A DNA stretch of 64,000 bases from Zhongshania aliphaticivorans (GCF_902705855.1 NZ_CACSIJ010000004.1:1-64000); one strand, 5' to 3'. Counted from the stretch's first letter, positions 18,872-28,349 are shown. A program made the numbers and translations. Notes: generated by a model from the letters alone, not told the origin.

Positions 18872-20458
18872 ATGGCAAACACAACACCGGGCAGCAAAAA
18901 TATTGCTGCCTCTGGCAAAGTCCTGCGGGTTCGCACCGCAACGTTAGCGGATATTCCCGCTATTGCCGCGCTGTCTAAGCGCGTCTACACCGGCACCGGC
19001 ATCGACCCCTATTCCCGCGCTGAATTACGCGGCCAGCTTAACAACTTTGCCGAGGGCAAGTTTGCCGTCACCCTCGACGACGAAATCGTCGGCTATTGCG
19101 CGACCTTCCGCGTAAGTGGCGAAGTCTGTTTAAAACCACATAGCTGGGCGGCAATTACCGCCAATGGCTACGGCACCCGCCACGACCCAGAAGGCGAGTG
19201 GCTATACGGCATGGAAGTGTGTGTAGACAGCAGTGTGCGCGGCTATCGCATTGGTCAACGCCTCTATAACGCCCGCAAAAAACTGTGCGAAGAATTAGGT
19301 TTAAAAGGCATTGTGTTCGTTGGACGCTTCCCAAGCTTGTCTCGCCGCATTAAGAAATACGGCAGCGCAGAAAATTATCTCGACGCGGTAGTAAACCAGC
19401 AAACCCGAGATCCGGTACTGTCATTCCAACTTCGCAACAACTTTGAAGTAATCGATCTGATGCCAAACTATTTGGTCGACGATAAAGATTCAATGGGTTA
19501 CGGCGTGCATCTTGTTTGGCACAACCCTAAAGTCGAAACCGCCGCCAACGTCGCCCACACCAAACGCCACGGCGGCCGGCAACCCGACACCGTTCGCGTC
19601 GGCACCGTGCAATATATGCAGCGCCGCGTTACCTCCTTTGTCGAATTCATGTCGTTTATTGAATATTTTGTAGACGTGGTTGCCGACTATAAAGGCGACT
19701 TTGTGGTGTTCCCTGAGCTGATTACACTCCAGCTTTTATCCATAGAAGACCAAGAGCTAACGCCCATTCAATCAATAGAGGCACTCACCAAGTACACCCC
19801 GCGCTATGTAGAGGCGATGCAAGATTTAGCGGTTCGCTACAACATCAACATTATCGGTGGATCACATCCGACACGAGTAGCCAATGGCCGGGTCGAAAAC
19901 ATCTCTTACGTCTTCCATCGCGATGGACGCGTCGATGAACAAGCAAAAATTCACCCCACGCCAAATGAAGTGTATTGGTGGAATATTGAAGGCGGTAACG
20001 AACTACAAGTCATCGACACCGATTGCGGGCCCATCGGCGTATTAATTTGCTACGACTCGGAATTCCCCGAGCTAGGCCGTCACTTGGTAGACCAAGGTGC
20101 AGAAATACTGTTTGTACCCTTCTGTACCGACGAACGCCAAAGCTATATGCGGGTTCGCTATAGCTGCCAAGCTAGAGCAGTGGAAAATCAGGTGTATGTG
20201 GTGATGTCTGGCAATGTCGGCAATTTACCCAACGTCGCCAATATGGATATTCAATACGCCCAGAGCTGTATTTTAACGCCCTGCGATTTTCATTTTGCCC
20301 GCGACGGTATCGCCGCTGATACCACCCCCAATGTCGAAACCGTAGCGATCGCTGATTTGCGCCCAGAATCGTTACGGATCGCTCGCAACAGTGGCACGGT
20401 GCAAAACCTACGCGACCGCCGTCATGATTTGTATCAAATGAAATGGCGGGGGAATTAA
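18872..20458 (+). CDS. Bifunctional GNAT acetyltransferase / carbon-nitrogen hydrolase
   Basis: 528 residues with two domains. An N-terminal GNAT fold (about 12-205) has the acetyl-CoA loop region VRGYRIGQRLYNARK. A C-terminal nitrilase-superfamily domain (about 235-515) carries the full catalytic triad: E282 in FPELIT, K359 in AKIHPTP and C393 in LICYDSEFPE. Proteins of exactly this architecture are widespread in bacteria, but their substrate is not firmly known; amide hydrolysis coupled to acyl transfer is plausible. Both domains look catalytically intact. A terminator follows. Confidence 0.88.
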   Translation: MANTTPGSKNIAASGKVLRVRTATLADIPAIAALSKRVYTGTGIDPYSRAELRGQLNNFAEGKFAVTLDDEIVGYCATFRVSGEVCLKPHSWAAITANGYGTRHDPEGEWLYGMEVCVDSSVRGYRIGQRLYNARKKLCEELGLKGIVFVGRFPSLSRRIKKYGSAENYLDAVVNQQTRDPVLSFQLRNNFEVIDLMPNYLVDDKDSMGYGVHLVWHNPKVETAANVAHTKRHGGRQPDTVRVGTVQYMQRRVTSFVEFMSFIEYFVDVVADYKGDFVVFPELITLQLLSIEDQELTPIQSIEALTKYTPRYVEAMQDLAVRYNINIIGGSHPTRVANGRVENISYVFHRDGRVDEQAKIHPTPNEVYWWNIEGGNELQVIDTDCGPIGVLICYDSEFPELGRHLVDQGAEILFVPFCTDERQSYMRVRYSCQARAVENQVYVVMSGNVGNLPNVANMDIQYAQSCILTPCDFHFARDGIAADTTPNVETVAIADLRPESLRIARNSGTVQNLRDRRHDLYQMKWRGN

Positions 20459-20488
20459 GAGCTAAACGCTGGATGGGAGACGGGAAAC

Positions 20489-20514
20489 GCAGCTATTAGA
20501 TAGCCGCTTTTTTT
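20489..20514 (+). terminator. Rho-independent terminator after the GNAT-nitrilase gene
   Basis: GCAGCTAT and ATAGCCGC form an eight-pair stem with one mismatch around TAG, followed directly by seven T. It lies about 30 bases after the stop, between convergent genes. Confidence 0.7.
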
Positions 20515-20549
20515 GCGTCTTTCTGCCTCCCGTCAAGCATCTCCCGCAT

Positions 20550-21194
20550 TTACAAACTACAGCTCACTCCTGTGCCGCCCAAACCACAGTAGCCACCGGG
20601 ATTTTTATCAAGATACTGCTGGTGGTAGGGCTCGGCATAATAGAACTCGCCCGCCGCCACAATTTCTGTGGTTACCGCTGGCAGGCCCTCTTTCGCAAGG
20701 GCCTCTTGATACACCAATAAGGAGGCCTTGGCTGCTGCTTTTTGTTCTTCGCTAAAATAATAAATACCAGAGCGATATTGGGTGCCGACATCATTTCCCT
20801 GCCGCATCCCCTGGGTGGGATTGTGGCTTTCCCAAAAAAGTTTTAGCAAAGTTTGGAAACTGACTTTAGCGGGATCAAACACCACTAACACCACTTCGTT
20901 GTGGCCTGTCATGCCAGAACAAACTTCTTCGTATGTTGGGTTGGGAGTGTGACCGCCACAATATCCAACCGCCGTAGAATAAACGCCCTCCTGTTGCCAG
21001 AATTTACGCTCGGCGCCCCAAAAACACCCCAAACCAACAACCACCTGCTCCATACCTGCAGGAAATGGTGCTTGTAGCGGGGTATTTAGCACTGTATGTA
21101 ATGCAGGAACATGCATTTTTTCTGTACGACCAGGCAAAGCCTGCTCAGCAGTAGGAATAACTGCCGGTTTACGATAACGATCAAACATACTCAT
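20550..21194 (-). CDS. msrA: Peptide methionine (S)-S-oxide reductase
   Basis: 214 residues. It reduces S-epimers of methionine sulfoxide in proteins or free methionine. The catalytic Cys57 is in [13 protein letters not shown], followed by [16 protein letters not shown] and [13 protein letters not shown]. The C-terminal recycling cysteines are in GYCGLGG and GVSCSL. The start is set at 21194 ([10 protein letters not shown]) because AGGAG lies eight bases ahead and E. coli MsrA begins similarly; the frame is open nine codons further. This is the long, enteric-type MsrA with an N-terminal extension. Confidence 0.93.
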   Translation of the reverse strand: MSMFDRYRKPAVIPTAEQALPGRTEKMHVPALHTVLNTPLQAPFPAGMEQVVVGLGCFWGAERKFWQQEGVYSTAVGYCGGHTPNPTYEEVCSGMTGHNEVVLVVFDPAKVSFQTLLKLFWESHNPTQGMRQGNDVGTQYRSGIYYFSEEQKAAAKASLLVYQEALAKEGLPAVTTEIVAAGEFYYAEPYHQQYLDKNPGGYCGLGGTGVSCSL

Positions 21195-21401
21195 TTTTGG
21201 GGCTCCTCTAAAACCATTCACAGCCGATCATTACTATGCCCTGATTACCCCGCACTCCGCCACCCCCAACAATTGCGAAAAAACACTGATGGCTCAAGGA
21301 CTTTGCCATCGATACACAGAGGGATTTTTACGGGATTTTTTATTGCTATTTAAGATAAAACACGTTTAAATCGCCGGCTCTTTAACCAACGCGGAGGATT
21401 T

Positions 21402-21461
21402 ATGCTAAATGAAAAGCTTAGATCATATGCCTTCTCTGGAGGCCGGCGCAGCCACGTGTAA
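21402..21461 (+). CDS. Possible 19-codon upstream ORF overlapping speD
   Basis: An ATG at 21402 lies four bases after GGAGG and opens a frame [19 protein letters not shown], then stop, in a different frame from speD and overlapping its first 50 bases. The same GGAGG is 11 bases from the speD ATG at 21409. It may be chance, or it may compete with speD for ribosomes. No homology is recognised. Confidence 0.2.
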   Translation: MLNEKLRSYAFSGGRRSHV

Positions 21462-21864
21462 TCCGATTACACAGTCCGACGAAAATCTCGACCATCTCAT
21501 TATTCGTAATGGCGTTGCTTACGCAGGCACGCATCTTATCATCGACCTCTGGGGCGCCTCCCATCTCGATGATCTCCCCCGCATGGAAAAAGCATTTATT
21601 GACTGTGTCAAAGAATGCGGCGCAACCTTGTTGCACATCCATATGCACCACTTTACCCCCAATGGTGGTATTTCAGGTGTTGCGGTATTAGCTGAATCCC
21701 ACATTAGCGTACACACATGGCCAGAGCGCGATTACGCTGCCTTTGACGTCTTTATGTGTGGTGACGCCAAGCCCGAATTGGCCGTGGAAATCCTGCAAAA
21801 GGCCTTCACTCCCTCTCGTATAGAGCTCGGTGAAAACCTGCGCGGGAGAATGGACGATGTCTGA
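21409..21864 (+). CDS. speD: S-adenosylmethionine decarboxylase proenzyme
   Basis: 151 residues. The proenzyme self-cleaves between E96 and S97 of [11 protein letters not shown]; the serine becomes the pyruvoyl group that decarboxylates S-adenosylmethionine, giving the aminopropyl donor for spermidine. The small form with FMCGD near the C-terminus matches class 1B enzymes. About 30 extra N-terminal residues precede the conserved core; a second ATG at 21427 is possible. It overlaps speE by eight bases, so the two are coupled. Confidence 0.9.
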   Translation: MKSLDHMPSLEAGAATCNPITQSDENLDHLIIRNGVAYAGTHLIIDLWGASHLDDLPRMEKAFIDCVKECGATLLHIHMHHFTPNGGISGVAVLAESHISVHTWPERDYAAFDVFMCGDAKPELAVEILQKAFTPSRIELGENLRGRMDDV

Positions 21865-22705
21865 GTGGTTTGACGAAACACTCCACGACGCCTACCACCA
21901 AGGTTTTAAAATTCGCGAGGTCTTGTTTGAAAGCAAGACTGAGCACCAACACCTCATCATATTTGAATCTGGCAGTTTTGGCCGGGTAATGGCGCTCGAC
22001 GGCATTATTCAGACCACCGAGCGCGATGAATTCATTTATCACGAGATGCTGGCACACACGCCCTTATTTGCTCACGGCAATGCTAAAAATGTGCTCATTA
22101 TTGGCGGTGGTGACGGTGGTTTGCTGCGCGAAGTTTTAAAGCACCCCGAAGTCGACAGCACCGTGCAGGTTGAAATTGACCAAGCTGTGATCGACATGTG
22201 CGTAGAGTATCTGCCAAATCATTCTGCAGGTGCGTATAACAATCCCCGAGCGGAGATTGTTATTGGTGACGGTATCGACTACGTCAGTCAATGCGACCGT
22301 AAATTTGACGTTATCCTGTCTGACAGCACCGACCCTATTGGTCCCGGTGAAGTGCTATTTACCTCACCGTTTTATCAAGGCATTCAGCGCTGCTTAAAAC
22401 CTGGCGGCATCTTTGCTGCCCAGAACGGCGTGGCCTTTATGCAGCCAGATGAAGTGAGTACCACCCACAAGCGCCTGTCGCCATTATTCGCCGATACGGC
22501 GTTTTATACAGCGGCAGTACCAAGCTATGTTGGCGGCGTTATGACCTTCGCTTGGGCATGTGACAACAGTGCAGCCCGCGAGCTAAAGCTAGATACACTA
22601 ACAAGTCGCTTCATCAACAGCGGCATCAAAACGCGCTACTACAACCCAGCCCTCCACCTTGGTGCATTTGCACTTCCGCAATATCTTGTGGACAGTTTGG
22701 GTTAA
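21857..22705 (+). CDS. speE: Spermidine synthase
   Basis: 282 residues. It transfers the aminopropyl group from decarboxylated AdoMet to putrescine. The binding motif [13 protein letters not shown] and the catalytic region [14 protein letters not shown] are intact. The start is set at 21857 ([10 protein letters not shown]), nine bases after GGGAG and inside the end of speD; an in-frame ATG at 21830 is upstream but less likely. With speD and the downstream decarboxylase it forms a polyamine synthesis block. Confidence 0.93.
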   Translation: MSEWFDETLHDAYHQGFKIREVLFESKTEHQHLIIFESGSFGRVMALDGIIQTTERDEFIYHEMLAHTPLFAHGNAKNVLIIGGGDGGLLREVLKHPEVDSTVQVEIDQAVIDMCVEYLPNHSAGAYNNPRAEIVIGDGIDYVSQCDRKFDVILSDSTDPIGPGEVLFTSPFYQGIQRCLKPGGIFAAQNGVAFMQPDEVSTTHKRLSPLFADTAFYTAAVPSYVGGVMTFAWACDNSAARELKLDTLTSRFINSGIKTRYYNPALHLGAFALPQYLVDSLG

Positions 22706-23009
22706 ATATCATTGCGCTGCGCATATACCTGCTGCAGCGCAATGATGATATACAGCGCTATAATTCAGCAACGAACCGACATCAAAATCACCCAATTCCA
22801 ACAGTAAATTGCACCAGCATGGCTGACAGTTGTCACAGATTATTGTTAGGGTAGAAATATTACGGGACTAAACCGTAAAAAAGTTTCAAAATCAGCGCGC
22901 AACACAGCTCAGAGGTGGCAGATAGCAACAGCCACCTTCCTGAAAATAGATATGCAAACGAGCCCAGACAGACTCTGGGTATAGCCGAAAACCAACAATG
23001 GCCATATAA
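22706..23009 (+). promoter_or_regulatory. Leader region of the decarboxylase gene with two hairpins and a three-codon uORF
   Basis: There is no gene in these 304 bases. Besides the hairpin after speE, two stems lie close to the decarboxylase start: AGGTGGC/GCCACCT (22913-22919 with 22931-22937) and CCCAGA/TCTGGG (22963-22968 with 22974-22979). A minimal frame ATG-GCC-ATA-TAA (22998-23009) directly abuts the main ATG. No clear Shine-Dalgarno is seen for the main gene. Together this looks like post-transcriptional control, which is inference. Confidence 0.35.
22708..22746 (+). terminator. Strong hairpin after speE (13-bp perfect stem)
   Basis: ATCATTGCGCTGC (22708-22720) pairs perfectly with GCAGCGCAATGAT (22734-22746) around a 13-base loop, starting three bases after the speE stop. 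There is no U-tract, so it may act as a Rho-assisted terminator or mRNA-protecting end. Confidence 0.5.
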
Positions 23010-25265
23010 ATGAAATTTCGTTTTCCCGTTGTCATTATTGACGAAGACTTTCGCTCAGAAAACATCTCAGGTTCAGGCATTCGCGATCTTGCCGATGCCA
23101 TCAGCAAAGAAGGCATGGAAATAGTTGGGCTAACCAGCTATGGCGACCTCACCGCCTTTGCCCAGCAAGCCAGCCGCGCTTCGTGTTTCATACTGTCGAT
23201 TGACGACGAAGAGTTTGGCGACGGCAGCGACGAAACCGTAAGTCAGGCACTGGAATCCATCGGCGAATTTATGACTGCGGTACGTCAGCGCAATACCGAC
23301 ATTCCGGTTTTTCTATACGGCGAAACTCGTACTTCACGCCACATTCCCAATGAAATATTGCGTGAGCTGCATGGCTTCATTCATATGTTTGAAGACACGC
23401 CAGAGTTCGTTGCTAGGCACATCATTCGCGAGGCCAACAAATATCTATCCTCGCTGGCACCCCCATTTTTTAAAGCTCTGATGAACTATGCGAGCGACAG
23501 CTCTTACTCTTGGCACTGCCCCGGCCATTCCGGTGGCGTGGCATTTTTAAAGAGCCCTGTAGGGCAAATGTTCCACCAATTCTTCGGCGAAAACCTGCTG
23601 CGTGCCGACGTATGTAATGCGGTAGAAGAGCTCGGTCAATTACTCGACCACACCGGCCCTGTTAGCGCCAGCGAAAACAATGCCGCACGCATTTTTGGCT
23701 GCGACCACCTGTTCTTTGTCACCAATGGCACCTCCACCTCAAACAAAGTCGTTTGGCACTCAACTGTTGCCCCAGGCGACATTGTAGTGGTAGACCGCAA
23801 CTGCCATAAATCGATTTTGCACAGCATCATTATGACCGGCGCGATTCCCGTTTTCTTAATGCCTACGCGCAACCATTACGGCATTATCGGACCGATTCCT
23901 AAGAGTGAATTCGACCCCGCGGCGATTCGTAAAAAGATTGAAGACCACCCATTTGCGCGCCACGCCGAAGACAAAAAGCCGCGCATACTCACCATCACCC
24001 AAAGCACTTACGACGGCATTGTGTATAACGTCGAAGAAATCAAAGACATTCTCGACTCAACCATCGACACCCTGCATTTTGACGAAGCATGGTTGCCACA
24101 TGCGGCCTTCCACACCTTCTATCACAATATGCACGCAATTGGCGCTGGCCGCCCACGCTCCGACGACACACTGGTTTTTGCCACCCAATCAACTCACAAA
24201 TTGTTAGCCGGCCTATCGCAAGCCTCTCAAATTTTGGTGCAGGATGGCACCCAGAGAAAGCTGGACACTCACCGCTTTAATGAGTCCTATCTAATGCATT
24301 CATCTACCAGCCCGCAGTATGCGATTATCGCGTCTTGCGACGTAGCTGCGGCAATGATGGAGCCGCCGGGCGGCACAGCCTTGGTAGAAGAGTCTATTCT
24401 TGAAGCTTTAGACTTCCGCCGCGCTATGCGCAAAGTCGATGCCGACTATGGCGACGATTGGTGGTTCCGTGTGTGGGGGCCAGAAACCCTTGCCGAAGAA
24501 GGCATTGGCGACCGCGACGACTGGGTTATTCACTCGGACGACAGCTGGCACGGCTTCGGTGAGATCGAGTCTGGTTTCAATATGCTCGACCCCATCAAAG
24601 CGACCATTATTACCCCCGGCTTAGATGTCGACGGCAATTTTGATGAAGTTGGTATTCCGGCCTCCATTGTCAGTAAGTATTTGGCTGAGCACGGCATCAT
24701 TATTGAAAAAACGGGTATGTACTCCTTCTTCATTATGTTCACTATCGGCATCACCAAAGGCCGCTGGAACTCCATGGTGACCGAGCTGCAGCAATTTAAA
24801 GACGACTACGATCAAAACCTACCCCTGTGGCGGGTGATGCCACAATTTGCAGCCAAATACCCACAGTACGACAAAGTGGGTCTGCGCGACTTATGCAGCA
24901 ATATTCATAATGTTTACAAAGAATACGATCTTGCCCGCATTACTACCGACATGTATTTGTCTGAGATGGAAGCGGCAATGATTCCCGCCGATGCATGGGC
25001 GAAAATGTCTCACCGGAAGGTAGAACGTGTTGCCATTGATGAACTAGAAGGCCGAATTACAGCGATGCTGGTTACGCCCTACCCGCCAGGTATTCCACTG
25101 TTAATACCCGGTGAACGCTTTAACAAAACCATTGTTCGCTACCTGCAATTTGTTCGCGACTTTAACTCACGCTTCCCCGGTTTTGAAACCGACTGTCACG
25201 GCCTAGTTAGAGAGCGTGTTAACGGCGTAGACCATTATTTTGTAGACGCTGTTATTGATAACTAA
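23010..25265 (+). CDS. Orn/Lys/Arg decarboxylase, PLP fold type I (LdcA-like)
   Basis: 751 residues with the usual order: an N-terminal response-regulator-like wing domain (about 1-130), the PLP-binding core with Schiff-base Lys397 in STHKLLAGLSQ and cofactor contacts DEAW and HWHCPGHSGG-like residues (WHCPGHSGG), and a C-terminal domain. Length and sequence style are those of Pseudomonas LdcA, a lysine decarboxylase, but the family also includes arginine and ornithine enzymes. Next to speD/speE it could supply putrescine or agmatine for spermidine, or make cadaverine. The substrate is left open. The leader carries hairpins and a tiny uORF. Confidence 0.85.
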   Translation: MKFRFPVVIIDEDFRSENISGSGIRDLADAISKEGMEIVGLTSYGDLTAFAQQASRASCFILSIDDEEFGDGSDETVSQALESIGEFMTAVRQRNTDIPVFLYGETRTSRHIPNEILRELHGFIHMFEDTPEFVARHIIREANKYLSSLAPPFFKALMNYASDSSYSWHCPGHSGGVAFLKSPVGQMFHQFFGENLLRADVCNAVEELGQLLDHTGPVSASENNAARIFGCDHLFFVTNGTSTSNKVVWHSTVAPGDIVVVDRNCHKSILHSIIMTGAIPVFLMPTRNHYGIIGPIPKSEFDPAAIRKKIEDHPFARHAEDKKPRILTITQSTYDGIVYNVEEIKDILDSTIDTLHFDEAWLPHAAFHTFYHNMHAIGAGRPRSDDTLVFATQSTHKLLAGLSQASQILVQDGTQRKLDTHRFNESYLMHSSTSPQYAIIASCDVAAAMMEPPGGTALVEESILEALDFRRAMRKVDADYGDDWWFRVWGPETLAEEGIGDRDDWVIHSDDSWHGFGEIESGFNMLDPIKATIITPGLDVDGNFDEVGIPASIVSKYLAEHGIIIEKTGMYSFFIMFTIGITKGRWNSMVTELQQFKDDYDQNLPLWRVMPQFAAKYPQYDKVGLRDLCSNIHNVYKEYDLARITTDMYLSEMEAAMIPADAWAKMSHRKVERVAIDELEGRITAMLVTPYPPGIPLLIPGERFNKTIVRYLQFVRDFNSRFPGFETDCHGLVRERVNGVDHYFVDAVIDN

Positions 25266-25596
25266 TTACGCTAGCGTTTTAAAATAATAAAAATAACACG
25301 AAGAGACGAAAGTCAGGAGTAGAGGTGATGAGACCGAAGCCACCTCTACTCCTGACTATCAAAGCTAAAAATCGATGTTAGATTTATCGGTAACAACTGC
25401 ACAAGCCATAGAGTTTCGAAGAAACCTGTGATCCCCATCACAAAAAACCACACCTCATGACACAATATTCACACAATATGTGCTTATATTGAAACTATCA
25501 TGCACTTATAATTCCGTCCGCAAACCCTACGCCGCACTTGATTTTGTTACCATTGGTAACTAAATGCATAGACATCGGATTCATTGACTACTCAGG
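25266..25596 (+). promoter_or_regulatory. Intergenic region ahead of the repeat-protein gene
   Basis: There is no gene in these 331 bases. It carries the 17-bp hairpin (25311-25357) and, just ahead of the next gene, the palindrome GTTACC-ATT-GGTAAC at 25546-25560, 36 bases before the ATG, which may be an operator. An AT-rich stretch with repeated CACAATAT sits between them. No Shine-Dalgarno stronger than CAGGA is seen. Confidence 0.4.
25311..25357. other. 17-bp perfect hairpin downstream of the decarboxylase gene
   Basis: AGTCAGGAGTAGAGGTG (25311-25327) is the exact reverse complement of 25341-25357, with a 13-base loop. No T-run follows on either strand. It is unusually long for a terminator stem and could be a REP-like or mobile-element remnant, or a bidirectional mRNA end. 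Confidence 0.5.
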
Positions 25597-28287
25597 ATGA
25601 AAAATATGATGAATTTACGACCGCCCACAGGACTCGCGTCCGTAATCATATTATCGGCTGCAGCCAACCTAACAGTAAGCGCGCCCGTAAACGCACAAGA
25701 ACTCACCAGAATCGTCAATATCGGTGCCTTACTTGCACCCAAGAACCCTCAAGGCGTCGCGAACAGCAAATCCATTATTGCTCCGATTACTAAACCACTA
25801 GGTGACTCACTTGCTCCTTTGGTAGACGCAATCGATATCGCACTCGACCCGCTTACCGATCCTATTGATGCTCAACTTGGCACGCCTTTGTTAGGCGCAC
25901 TCGCCCCCCTCACAGATCCTCTACTCGGCGCACTGGTACCCGTTACTGACCCGATTGACGGCATTGTTGCGGATCTCACCGGAGGCAGCGTAAGCGACGC
26001 TTTAACGAATATCGACAAAAACACCACAGACGGCGATGGGATTGTCAACGATCTACTGGGTGGACCAAAAGTACCTGGCAGCGGCACTGAAGCGGGCGAG
26101 CTTTCTCCGCTTGGCTCTATTAGCGCCAGCTTGGGTGCAACGCTAGAACCACTTATTAACGCCCTCGACCTTGGACTCGACCCATTAACTGACGTGGTCG
26201 ATGATCAACTGCTTGAACCCATTCTAGATGCCCTTGCACCCGGCCTAGACCCATTGCTTGATGCGATTGAGCCAGTAACCGACCCAGTAGACGGGCTAGT
26301 TGCCGACCTTACCGGCGGCAGTCTTGAAGACGCATTGACCAATATTGATGACAACACCGCCGATGGCAACGGCGTCGTTAATGACTTGCTCGGTGGCGAG
26401 TCTGCCAACAACGACAGTGGCACGGAGGCGGGAGAAGCCTCCATTCTAGCTCCCATTACCGGCCCACTTGGCGACTCACTGGACAACCTGGTTAGCGCTG
26501 CAGACATGGCTTTAGACCCAGTAACAGATGCCATTGATGACAATGTCGGCGAACCCTTATTAGATGCCCTGACGCCTATCACTGAACCGTTGCTTGCCAA
26601 CCTCGAACCCGTAACTGACCCAGTAGACGGGCTGCTAGAAGACATCACTGGTGGCAGCGTCGAAGACGCGCTAACAAATAACGATGACAACACCTCAGAC
26701 GGCGACGGCATTGTTAACGATTTACTCGGCGGCTCAAATACCTCTACAGCAGGTGACGGCAGCGAAACATCTCCTCTGAACACCATTACCGCATCGCTGG
26801 GTGACGGTATTTCAGACTTAATTGACACTATTGATACTGGCTTAGACCCTCTTACAGACGTCATTGACGATCAAGTTCTGGAGCCAGTACTCGACCAACT
26901 AGCCCCAGTAACAGATCCGATCTTAGCCGCGCTAGAGCCCGTTACTAATCCAGTAGACGGTATTGTTGAGGACTTAACCGGCGGCAGCCTTGAAGACGCG
27001 CTGACCAACGACGATGACAATGCCGCAGACGGCAACGGTCTAGTAAACGACTTACTAGGCGGTGGCAACGCTAACTCTGCCAGCGGCACCGAAGCTGGAG
27101 AAAGCTCTGCTCTCGAGCCCATCACCGGCCCACTTGGTGAGTCTATCGACAGCCTAGTCTCTGCATTAGATACCGCGCTTGACCCCGTCACTGATGCTAT
27201 TGACGATCAAGTTGGCGAGCCATTACTAGATGCACTAAGCCCTGTTGTCGACCCACTGCTTGACGCAGTAGAGCCCGTTACCGACCCGGTCGATGGCATT
27301 GTAGCTGACCTTACTGGCGGCAGCGTCGAAGATGCGTTAACCAATAACGATGACAACACCTCAGACGGCGACGGCATCGTAAATGACTTACTAGGTGGCA
27401 GTGACGGCAATGGTGGAGAAACATCGCCATTAGAACCTGTTACCGAATTGGTTGGCGACGCGATAGCACCTATCATCGATAGTCTTGATCAAGGCTTAGA
27501 CCCAGCTACATCAGTTGTCGATAATGAACTAGGTGAAACATTGCTTGACGCACTCTCACCCGTGACCGAGCCAATTCTAGACATAATCGACCCCATCACC
27601 AACCCACTTGACGGTGCAGTAGCTGACCTTACCGGCGGCAGCCTAGAAGACGCCCTCACGAATAATGACACCAATACCAGCGATGGTAATGGCATTGTAA
27701 ACGACGCACTTGGCGGTGGCGGCAATAGCAACGGCGGTCTTGCGGGCGGCTTAGGTAATGGTCCATTTGATCAACCCGCTCTGCTTGCACTGCTAGATCG
27801 CGACAGCATGGACACCAATCCCAATAGTGACAACAGCTGTACCGACCTAGATATCGACGGTGTTTGCGACGAACAAGACGAATGTCTAGATACGCCCATC
27901 GGCAGTGCTGTACTTGCCAATGGTTGCCACTTAAGCGACGCCGCCCCGCTGCGCTTAAATGGGGTATTCTTCGAAACGAACAGCGCTATCTTAACCATTA
28001 ATGCGACAACCATTTTAGACAAAGCCGTTGCGGTTATTCAGCAATCAGATGCTGAGAAAATTGAAGTGTCTGGTCACACTGATGCCATCGGCAGCGACAA
28101 CTACAACCTGACGCTATCTCAAAATCGCGCGCAGTCAGTCAAACGCTACCTAACGGATCACGGCGTAAATGGCGAGCGCTTAGTTGCACAGGGTTACGGC
28201 GAAGCTAAGCCTCTTGCAAATAACGACACTACAGCTGGTCGCGCGGAAAACCGCCGCGTAGAACTGACCATCATCAACACTAAGTAA
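25597..28287 (+). CDS. Secreted repeat protein with OmpA C-terminal domain
   Basis: 896 residues. A signal peptide (cleavage near VNAQ, residue 33) is followed by six tandem repeats of about 110 residues (about 59-708). Each has a Pro/Asp/Leu-rich stretch (for example LEPVTDPVDGIVADLTGG) and a calcium-motif-like stretch (NTSDGDGIVNDLLGG). Odd and even repeats differ consistently. A thrombospondin-3-like segment (CTDLDIDGVCDEQDECLDT) precedes an OmpA-type peptidoglycan-binding domain (VFFETNSAILTI, VSGHTDAIGSDNYN, LSQNRAQSVKRYL, NRRVELTI). It probably forms an envelope-anchored stalk. The next gene encodes an FhaC/ShlB-like outer-membrane protein, so the pair may work together. Confidence 0.75.
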   Translation: MKNMMNLRPPTGLASVIILSAAANLTVSAPVNAQELTRIVNIGALLAPKNPQGVANSKSIIAPITKPLGDSLAPLVDAIDIALDPLTDPIDAQLGTPLLGALAPLTDPLLGALVPVTDPIDGIVADLTGGSVSDALTNIDKNTTDGDGIVNDLLGGPKVPGSGTEAGELSPLGSISASLGATLEPLINALDLGLDPLTDVVDDQLLEPILDALAPGLDPLLDAIEPVTDPVDGLVADLTGGSLEDALTNIDDNTADGNGVVNDLLGGESANNDSGTEAGEASILAPITGPLGDSLDNLVSAADMALDPVTDAIDDNVGEPLLDALTPITEPLLANLEPVTDPVDGLLEDITGGSVEDALTNNDDNTSDGDGIVNDLLGGSNTSTAGDGSETSPLNTITASLGDGISDLIDTIDTGLDPLTDVIDDQVLEPVLDQLAPVTDPILAALEPVTNPVDGIVEDLTGGSLEDALTNDDDNAADGNGLVNDLLGGGNANSASGTEAGESSALEPITGPLGESIDSLVSALDTALDPVTDAIDDQVGEPLLDALSPVVDPLLDAVEPVTDPVDGIVADLTGGSVEDALTNNDDNTSDGDGIVNDLLGGSDGNGGETSPLEPVTELVGDAIAPIIDSLDQGLDPATSVVDNELGETLLDALSPVTEPILDIIDPITNPLDGAVADLTGGSLEDALTNNDTNTSDGNGIVNDALGGGGNSNGGLAGGLGNGPFDQPALLALLDRDSMDTNPNSDNSCTDLDIDGVCDEQDECLDTPIGSAVLANGCHLSDAAPLRLNGVFFETNSAILTINATTILDKAVAVIQQSDAEKIEVSGHTDAIGSDNYNLTLSQNRAQSVKRYLTDHGVNGERLVAQGYGEAKPLANNDTTAGRAENRRVELTIINTK
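25771..27720 (+). repeat. Six coding tandem repeats, period about 330 bp, in A-B-A-B-A-B order
   Basis: The D-L/I-TGGS codons recur at 25972, 26305, 26641, 26971, 27307 and 27625, spacings 333, 336, 330, 336 and 318 bases. Repeats 1, 3 and 5 carry PITxPLGDSL/ESI, ALDPVTDAIDD-type and GGSV. Repeats 2, 4 and 6 carry GLDP, V(V/I)DDQ/DNE-type and GGSL. The true unit is thus about 666 bp, present three times. Confidence 0.85.
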
Positions 28288-28300
28288 TACAGACCTCAAC

Positions 28301-28320
28301 GGCCCGCCATGTGGCGGGTC
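28301..28320 (+). other. Intercistronic hairpin between repeat protein and FhaC-like gene
   Basis: GGCCCGCC and GGCGGGTC form an eight-pair stem (one G-U) with loop ATGT, 13 bases after the repeat-protein stop. No immediate U-run. It could lower expression of the outer-membrane partner relative to the repeat protein or protect the upstream message. Confidence 0.45.
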
Positions 28321-28349
28321 AATAGATTTTACTTTTTAGGGAGAGCACC

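Noticed and set aside
21830..22705. Longer speE beginning at 21830
   Set aside because: The extra nine residues lie inside speD, while the ATG at 21857 has GGGAG at a good distance and fits the family start.
25771..27720. Regular spaced repeats as a possible CRISPR array
   Set aside because: The period is about 330 bp, in frame and coding, with no short identical repeats or spacers.
25872..28022. Several long minus-strand frames opposite the repeat protein
   Set aside because: They are Ser/Pro-rich shadows of the tandem repeats, without ribosome sites or family resemblance; the plus-strand frame has a signal peptide and an OmpA domain.
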